This document shows, in pieces, positions 1 through 3,949 of a stretch of DNA of 6,201 nt. Every line of letters starts with the position of its first letter. Within the stretch, counting starts at the first letter, position 1. The notes below the pieces were generated by a model. It was not told where the DNA came from. It made no database searches and saw only the letters and a list, made by a program, of their open reading frames with translations. A program made the position numbers and the translations under genes. The DNA is from Fidelibacterota bacterium (GTDB lineage: Bacteria; Pseudomonadota; Alphaproteobacteria; Rhodospirillales; Rhodospirillaceae), in contig CANJEU010000140.1 of the NCBI GenBank assembly GCA_947473445.1, positions 1-6,201 on the forward strand. The letters run 5' to 3'.

Positions 1-685
1 CCCGGCGCGCCGCACATGGCGCGTTCCACGGGCAGATCACGCAGGCCGGAGACTTGGGCGTACACACGGTCGCGCCCAGGTCCATCACGCCTTGCGCATA
101 ATCGCCGCAGCGCGCGTCCGGGGTCAGGCCGTCGGCATGCGCATATAAGGCCGGCTTGCTCTTGGGCAGCGGTGCCGTCACGGCGAACAGGCGCGCCATC
201 ACGCGCTCGACATTCCCGTCCACCACCACCGCGCGCCGGTCGAACGCGATGGCCGCGATCGCCGCCGCGGTGTAGGGGCCGATGCCGGGCAGCGCGCGCA
301 GCCCGTCTTCCGTATCTGGAAACACGCCGGCGTGTTCATGCGCCACCACCTGCGCGCATTTATGTAAGTTCCGCGCGCGCGCGTAGTAGCCAAGCCCCGC
401 CCAGGCGGTCATGACCTGCTCGACCGGCGCACGCGCGAGGTCGGTCACCGTTGGCCAGCGCGCCAGGAAATTCTCGAAATAGGGTTTCACCGCCGTCACG
501 GTGGTCTGCTGCAGCATGATCTCGCTCAGCCACACGGCGTAAGGGTCGGCCGTCTCGCCCGGCAAGGCGCGCCAGGGCAACCGGCGCCGGTGACGGTCGT
601 ACCAGTTGAGCAGATCTGCGGCGGAAGCAGCCGAACGTAGGCCTGCCGTCTGCGTCTTTCGGGCAACAGCGCGTGAAGAAGCCAT
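1..685 (-). CDS. mutY: Adenine DNA glycosylase MutY (3' end beyond window)
   Basis: MutY removes adenine mispaired with 8-oxoguanine or G in base excision repair. Translating the reverse strand from the ATG at 685-683 gives 228 codons open to the window edge. Visible landmarks: LPWR near residues 36-39; SEIMLQQT (54-61) with the catalytic Glu55; the helix-hairpin-helix LPGIGPYTAAAI (132-143); VDGNVERV (155-162) with catalytic Asp156, 101 residues after Glu55 as in E. coli MutY (Glu37/Asp138). The [4Fe-4S] ligands are Cys208, Cys215, Cys218 and Cys224 in the family spacing C-X6-C-X2-C-X5-C. The start is fixed by an in-frame TGA at 718-716, with no other ATG, GTG or TTG codon in between; no strong Shine-Dalgarno is visible. 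The Nudix-like C-terminal domain that reads 8-oxoG should lie off the left edge. Endonuclease III is unlikely because the MutY-type LQQT motif and N-terminal features are present. The gene is divergent from dciA. Confidence 0.96.
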   Translation of the reverse strand, partial: MASSRAVARKTQTAGLRSAASAADLLNWYDRHRRRLPWRALPGETADPYAVWLSEIMLQQTTVTAVKPYFENFLARWPTVTDLARAPVEQVMTAWAGLGYYARARNLHKCAQVVAHEHAGVFPDTEDGLRALPGIGPYTAAAIAAIAFDRRAVVVDGNVERVMARLFAVTAPLPKSKPALYAHADGLTPDARCGDYAQGVMDLGATVCTPKSPACVICPWNAPCAARR

Positions 686-750
686 GGCGCACCATGAAAT
701 GAGCCGCGGCTGCGTTCAAGGCGTCTTGCTGGGAGGGGCGGGCCTCGGCC
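686..750. promoter_or_regulatory. mutY/dciA divergent intergenic region
   Basis: This 65-bp gap separates the start codons of the two divergent genes, so it and the early coding parts must hold the promoters for both. A purine-rich run GGGAGGGG at 731-738 lies 12 bases before the dciA ATG and is its best ribosome-binding site, though the spacing is long. I see no convincing -35/-10 pair on either strand, so the promoter role rests on position alone. Confidence 0.4.
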
Positions 751-1245
751 ATGCTTGGCCATATGACGCCAGCGCGCAAGCCATCGGCCGAACTGTCGCA
801 ACCCCCGCGCCTCGCGAAAGGCATGGTGAGGCTTGCGAACTTCTCCGTGCGCGCGGCCAAACCCGCGCTCGGCAAACGCGGCTTCGGCGCGGCCGAGATT
901 CTCACCCACTGGGAGACCATCGTCGGGCCTGAACTCTCCGCTTTCGCCTGTCCGCTCGAGATTAAATTTCCCCGTGGCAAAAATGCCGGAGCGACCCTCC
1001 ACCTGCGCATCGCCAGCGGCGCGGCCGCGACGCTGCTGCACATGAAAACCCCCACGATTCTCGCGCGGGTGAACGGCTTTCTGGGCTATGGCGCCGTCAG
1101 CGCCCTACAGGTCGCGCAGGGTCCCTTACCCCGCCCCCGCGCCAAGCCCGCCGCGGTCACAATCACCCCCGCGCCGACGACTTTAGACGACGCGCTCGCC
1201 AAATTGCGCGCGGCAGTGGAACAGCGGACACGTGTTAAGCGTTAG
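751..1245 (+). CDS. dciA: DciA-type replicative helicase loader (DUF721 protein)
   Basis: This 164-residue protein matches the DUF721/DciA family, the ancestral bacterial factor that interacts with DnaB helicase and promotes its loading at replication initiation. The core runs from about residue 26 to 125. It includes the family's W-x2-IVGP segment (Trp54, Ile57-Pro60), a following stretch of basic and hydrophobic beta-strand residues, and a region near 100-115 that resembles the family's 'lle.in..lg' segment. A proline/alanine-rich linker (about 125-147) leads to a short C-terminal helix. DciA proteins commonly combine one such domain with a flexible tail. The ATG at 751 is chosen because it is nearest the purine-rich RBS at 731-738; an in-frame ATG at 763 is possible and would drop four residues. 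Position next to divergent mutY and upstream of dsbA and smc fits the alphaproteobacterial gene order. Family assignment is firm; the biochemical role is inferred from studied homologues. Confidence 0.85.
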   Translation: MLGHMTPARKPSAELSQPPRLAKGMVRLANFSVRAAKPALGKRGFGAAEILTHWETIVGPELSAFACPLEIKFPRGKNAGATLHLRIASGAAATLLHMKTPTILARVNGFLGYGAVSALQVAQGPLPRPRAKPAAVTITPAPTTLDDALAKLRAAVEQRTRVKR

Positions 1246-1289
1246 CCTCGCGGGATTATCGACTTTCACCGGACGGGATTGATTTGATT

Positions 1290-2156
1290 ATGAAGAAGTT
1301 CTCTACGCGCGCCGCTTTCGTTTTGAGCGCGCTTGTTGCCGGCGCGGCGCCCGCCAAGGCGCAAAATTTCAATGATTTCGCGACGGGCATGACGGACACC
1401 CTGCAGGCCGCCATCGATCTGCTGCCGCAGGACGTCACCAATGTCCGCCTCGGCGTCGGCCCTTCGCTGGCGCCGTATTACGAAGGCGACGACAAAATTA
1501 AGGTCGGCGTCATCCCGGCGATCTCGCTGCGCTACCGGGACCTCGTTGAGGTGAACAACAACGAAGTGCGGCTCATCGCCTTCAACCGTCTGCTCAATTC
1601 CGATAGCAATGACGCTTCGGGCGGCAATCTGCGCGTTGGTCCCACCATGTCGGTCGACTTCGGCCGCGACGAGGATGTCAGCACCGATCTGACCGGCCTT
1701 GGCAACGTCGGCGACAGCATCGAACTCGGCGCCTTCGTCGCTTACACCCAGGGGCGCATGCGCCTGCGGGCGCGCGCCCGTCACGACGTCATCAGCGGCC
1801 ACGGCGGCGGCTCGGTGCGTTTGGATGCGGGCTACACCGTATTCCAGGCCGCGCCCGTGGCGCTGGGCGTCAACGTGAACTCCACCTGGGTGACGGGCAA
1901 GTATATGCGCTCGTTCTTCGGCGTCACCCCGGCGCAGTCGGCGGCCTCGGGCCTGCCGGTGTTCAATCCCGGCTCAGGCTTCAAGGATGTCGGGGCAGAG
2001 GTCAGCGCCAACTATATGTTCGCTTCGCAATGGGCCCTGGTTGCGAACGCCAGCTACAACCGCCTCTTGGGCAACGCGGCCGATAGCCCCCTCGTGCGCC
2101 AGCGCGGCTCGGCCAACCAGATGGCCTTCCGGACCTTCCTTGTGTATTCATTCTAA
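1290..2156 (+). CDS. MipA/OmpV family outer-membrane protein
   Basis: This is a 288-residue exported beta-barrel. The N-terminus is a classic Sec signal peptide: Lys2-Lys3, a hydrophobic core, and AKA|Q cleavage after residue 24. The mature part has alternating amphipathic strands and ends in Phe, the C-terminal signature used by the BAM machinery. The segment SFFGVTPAQSAASGLPVF, followed by GFKDVG, is highly typical of MipA/OmpV proteins, and LGVGPSLAPYYEG near the mature N-terminus matches the family's first strands. MipA in E. coli was named as a scaffold for MltA and PBP1B; other members act as porin-like or adaptation proteins, so the role here is not known. The ATG at 1290 is preferred over an in-frame TTG at 1284, although the weak purine stretch at 1271-1278 is better spaced for the TTG. 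The gene starts 44 bases after dciA and could be read through from it; a likely terminator follows at 2209-2231. Confidence 0.9.
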   Translation: MKKFSTRAAFVLSALVAGAAPAKAQNFNDFATGMTDTLQAAIDLLPQDVTNVRLGVGPSLAPYYEGDDKIKVGVIPAISLRYRDLVEVNNNEVRLIAFNRLLNSDSNDASGGNLRVGPTMSVDFGRDEDVSTDLTGLGNVGDSIELGAFVAYTQGRMRLRARARHDVISGHGGGSVRLDAGYTVFQAAPVALGVNVNSTWVTGKYMRSFFGVTPAQSAASGLPVFNPGSGFKDVGAEVSANYMFASQWALVANASYNRLLGNAADSPLVRQRGSANQMAFRTFLVYSF

Positions 2157-2208
2157 GCACTTGCCCTATATTCGCCCTATTCGGGGCGCAGACGAGAGGC
2201 GTGGGAGT

Positions 2209-2231
2209 GAGCGCGGGGTTCCGCGCTCTTT
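2209..2231 (+). terminator. Probable intrinsic terminator of the MipA-like gene
   Basis: A perfect 8-bp GC-rich stem, GAGCGCGG paired with CCGCGCTC, closes a GGTT tetraloop and is followed directly by TTT (2229-2231). It lies 52 bases after the MipA-like stop codon, the right place to end that transcript. The T-tract is short, so termination may be partial or need Rho. Confidence 0.6.
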
Positions 2232-2281
2232 AGGGGTTCGTAAGCGGCGAGGTGCGATCACCTTGGCCGCGGAAAGTACGT

Positions 2282-2731
2282 ATGACGCGGGTGAGAACGT
2301 CTATCTACGCCACTATTCTGGCCGGCTTCGTGACAGCCGTGGCCGCACCCGTATTTGCGCAAGACTCGCTCACCCCTGAAGCCATCACCCGCGATCAGCC
2401 CCAGGCCCAGTGCATCTTCTTCGCGCGGCTGCACGACTGGACGCCCATCAACGATACCAACATGATCCTGTGGGCCTCGCGCACGCAGTCCTACCATGTG
2501 CAACTGACCCCGCCGTGTAACGGCCTGCGCTTTGCCAACGGCATCGGTTTTTCCTCGCGCAGCGGCTCCTCGCGCCGCCTGTGCACCATGGATTCGGTGG
2601 TGGTCGATAACGGCCCCGGCATTCCCGAACGCTGCCTGATCCAGGAAATGATCGAACTGGACGAACCCTCGCTCAAAGCCCTGCTCGCCCAGGCGCCCGG
2701 CCGGGTCGAAGGCCGGGAAGCGAAAGACTAG
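2282..2731 (+). CDS. Small exported four-cysteine protein, DUF6491-like
   Basis: This 149-residue protein has no assigned biochemical role. It starts with a signal peptide (Arg3, Arg5, hydrophobic 8-24, cleavage likely at VFA|Q after residue 26). The mature chain has exactly four cysteines, at 44, 79, 101 and 118. They sit in the patterns QCIFFARLHDW, TPPCNGLRFANGIG, RRLCTMDSVVV and PERCLIQEM. The order 'C-x-F…W…Y-x-x-x-L…PC…L…LC…D-x-V…C' recalls the DUF6491 family of exported alphaproteobacterial proteins; this is from memory and needs a profile search. The ATG at 2282 has GGAAAG at 2271-2276, five bases upstream, and places the signal peptide at the N-terminus. An upstream in-frame ATG at 2252 would add ten charged residues before it and is rejected. 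It follows the MipA-like gene on the same strand but is separated by a likely terminator, so it may have its own promoter. The four cysteines suggest two disulfides, perhaps made by the DsbA encoded downstream. Confidence 0.8.
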   Translation: MTRVRTSIYATILAGFVTAVAAPVFAQDSLTPEAITRDQPQAQCIFFARLHDWTPINDTNMILWASRTQSYHVQLTPPCNGLRFANGIGFSSRSGSSRRLCTMDSVVVDNGPGIPERCLIQEMIELDEPSLKALLAQAPGRVEGREAKD

Positions 2732-2772
2732 AGCGAGCGCGCAAGCATTCAGACGTGGTTTTTGGTTTCATT

Positions 2773-2875
2773 CCCTCCCCTGAAAGGGGAGGGCGTAGGG
2801 AGGGGTCGTTTGTTGTTTCCTTCAGCAGAAAACAACAAACGACCCCCTCCTGACCTCCCCCTTTCAGGGGGAGGT
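2773..2875. repeat. Paired inverted palindromic elements (REP/BIME-like cloverleaf)
   Basis: Two inverted copies of a unit of about 45 bp (2774-2818 and 2830-2874) face each other. Each copy carries its own hairpin: CCCTCCCC-tgaaa-GGGGAGGG at 2773-2793 (8 bp, perfect) and CCTCCCCC-tttca-GGGGGAGG at 2854-2874 (8 bp, perfect, plus A-T at 2853/2875). Between them a perfect 17-bp stem pairs 2802-2818 with 2830-2846 around an 11-base loop (2819-2829), and a one-base bulge allows three more pairs. The whole can fold as a three-way junction in DNA or RNA. Differences between the arms are mostly small length changes in G or C runs. The architecture is that of REP-type elements arranged head to head. 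There is no downstream T-run on either strand, so it is not a standard terminator. Confidence 0.85.
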
Positions 2876-3125
2876 AAAAAAGAGCGATTCTGAATTCGCG
2901 CCCACCGGCCCCTCACTGCGCTGTTACCAACACGCGCAAAACCCGCCTCCGAGACGCCGCAATAAATAGGGTAAAATCCCGAGTCTCTGGGAACGGCTGA
3001 AATCTGTGTCCCAGGGGGCTTGTGGATGATTCCTAAAAAACCTCATTGCACCTTAGGCTTAGGGGTGTGGGTCGTTAAATCTCCACAAATAGTGTCGTAC
3101 TTGGTATTCAACCCCACCATGTTGC
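2876..3125 (+). promoter_or_regulatory. dsbA upstream/leader region
   Basis: This non-coding stretch must hold the promoter and leader of dsbA. It is visibly richer in A and T than the surrounding genes, notably at 2961-2977, 3032-3040 and 3075-3090. A TAAAAT hexamer at 2972-2977 is a possible -10, but no matching -35 is seen 16-18 bases upstream. A hairpin follows: 2985-2992 pairs with 3009-3016 (eight pairs, one G-U) around a 16-base loop. An open frame continues upstream of dsbA through this region from 3020, but the added residues do not resemble a signal peptide or any domain, so I read it as untranslated. Confidence 0.4.
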
Positions 3126-3134
3126 GAGGGAGGT
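3126..3134 (+). promoter_or_regulatory. Strong ribosome-binding site of dsbA
   Basis: GAGGGAGGT is a near-ideal Shine-Dalgarno sequence five bases before the GTG at 3140. It decides the start of dsbA, because the in-frame ATGs at 3020, 3026 and 3119 all lie upstream of it. Confidence 0.85.
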
Positions 3135-3139
3135 CTAAA

Positions 3140-3796
3140 GTGACCGTTACACGTCAAATCGCCCTGATGTTTGCGGCCGTCGCCATCAGTGGTCTCGGAG
3201 TCGCGGCCTATGCCGCCGACCCCGCGCCTTCCGCCCCGGCCGCCAAGCCCGCGGCTGCGGCCAGCGGCCCGGTTTACCGCGAGTTCATCCAGGGCAATCC
3301 GAAGTCCAAAGTGACCGTGATCGAGTACGCCTCGCTCACCTGCGGCCACTGCAAGGCGTTCCAGGACACGACCTACCCTGAGCTCAAGAAGAACTACATC
3401 GACACCGGCAAGATCCGCTTCGTGTACCGCGATTATCCGCTCGACGGCCTTGCCGCCGGCGGCGCCCTGCTGGCGCGCTGCGCGCCCGGCGACAAGGGCA
3501 AGGTCATGATCGACCTGATGTTCAAGAACCAGCAGGAGTGGGTGCGCTCGCCCAACCCGCTCGAGCCGCTGCGCGGCTACGCCCAGCTCGCCGGCATGAG
3601 CGCGGCGGACGTGGACGCCTGCCTCAAGAACGAAGCCATCATGACCAAGATCCGCGAAGTGATGGATACCGCCGCGACCACCTACAAAGTGCAATCGACG
3701 CCGACCTTCTTCATCGGCGAAGAGAAACTTGAAGGCGTGCAGACCTACGAAGCGATGGCGAAAGTCATCGACGAAGCGATCGCGGACGCGAAATGA
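3140..3796 (+). CDS. DsbA-family periplasmic thiol:disulfide oxidoreductase
   Basis: The 218-residue product is a thioredoxin-fold protein that introduces or reshuffles disulfide bonds in the periplasm. Starting at GTG 3140, it has a signal peptide (Arg5, hydrophobic 7-23, cleavage near AYA|A at 25/26) and an Ala/Pro-rich linker (26-43). The active site CGHC is at 68-71 after EYASLT, followed by a helical insertion, and the cis-proline loop STPTFF has Pro188 with Thr before it. Two more cysteines, 114 and 161, lie in the helical domain and may form a structural disulfide as described for some alphaproteobacterial DsbA proteins. No DsbB is in the window. The family also includes DsbA-like isomerases and helpers of specific systems, so the exact client set is open. 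Gene order dciA…dsbA-smc is typical of Alphaproteobacteria. Its TGA stop forms part of the hairpin at 3794-3815. Confidence 0.93.
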   Translation: MTVTRQIALMFAAVAISGLGVAAYAADPAPSAPAAKPAAAASGPVYREFIQGNPKSKVTVIEYASLTCGHCKAFQDTTYPELKKNYIDTGKIRFVYRDYPLDGLAAGGALLARCAPGDKGKVMIDLMFKNQQEWVRSPNPLEPLRGYAQLAGMSAADVDACLKNEAIMTKIREVMDTAATTYKVQSTPTFFIGEEKLEGVQTYEAMAKVIDEAIADAK

Positions 3797-3886
3797 CATC
3801 GCGTTAGCGATGTCATCCCGGACTTGATCCGGGATCCATCGTCCCGCGCACGCTGACGTGCATCGGACTCTGGATCCCGCGATCAC
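3794..3886. repeat. Dispersed palindromic repeat, TCCCGGA…TCCGGGA type
   Basis: Two hairpins stand side by side. TGACATCGC-gtta-GCGATGTCA (3794-3815, nine perfect pairs) begins at the dsbA stop codon. TCCCGGA-cttga-TCCGGGA (3816-3834, seven perfect pairs) follows at once. GGGATCCA (3831-3838) can also pair with TGGATCCC (3871-3878), enclosing a small hairpin GCACG-ctga-CGTGC (3848-3861). Read on the minus strand, part of it encodes the peptide WIPDQVRDD, which I remember as a frequent spurious translation of this repeat in alphaproteobacterial genomes. The right half is degenerate compared with the left. It may also act as a 3' structure stabilising dsbA mRNA. Confidence 0.75.
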
Positions 3887-3910
3887 TTCTGGAGAACTAA
3901 AAAATTAGGA

Positions 3911-3934
3911 CCGTGCGCGGGGCACGGGTTGTTT
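3911..3934 (+). terminator. Weak hairpin before smc, possible terminator
   Basis: CCGTGC-gcggg-GCACGG (3911-3927, six pairs) is followed by the T-rich GTTGTTT. It could end dsbA transcription or be a structure in the smc leader. The stem is short and the T-run is interrupted, so it is only a candidate. Confidence 0.3.
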
Positions 3935-3935
3935 A

Positions 3936-3941
3936 GAGGGG
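3936..3941 (+). promoter_or_regulatory. Ribosome-binding site of smc
   Basis: GAGGGG lies eight bases before the TTG at 3950. It supports that TTG as the start; no in-frame ATG or GTG is available at the SMC N-terminus. Confidence 0.65.
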
Positions 3942-3949
3942 CGATACGT

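Noticed and set aside
360..1055. Minus-strand open frame overlapping mutY and dciA
   Set aside because: It runs out of frame with mutY, whose glycosylase motifs and Fe-S ligands are intact in another frame, and it covers half of dciA. No family resemblance.
2773..2875. Reading the large inverted repeat as a bidirectional intrinsic terminator
   Set aside because: After the last hairpin the RNA would carry a run of A on the plus strand, and an A-rich stretch on the minus strand, rather than a U-tract.
3021..3087. DnaA-box-like 9-mers (reverse of 3021-3029 with one mismatch to TTATCCACA, and 3079-3087 with two)
   Set aside because: About one single-mismatch box is expected by chance in a window this size, and there is no cluster or AT-rich unwinding element suggesting an origin.
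3075..3089. CtrA-like TTAA-N7-TTAA site upstream of dsbA
   Set aside because: Only the first half-site matches; the second reads CAAA.
3059..3886. Minus-strand open frame of 275 codons antisense to dsbA
   Set aside because: Its N-terminus is the translated palindromic repeat and the rest is the shadow of dsbA.
2773..3886. A mobile island or composite element bounded by the two palindromes around dsbA
   Set aside because: The two repeats are of different sequence families, there is no transposase or target-site duplication, and dsbA is in its expected place next to smc.
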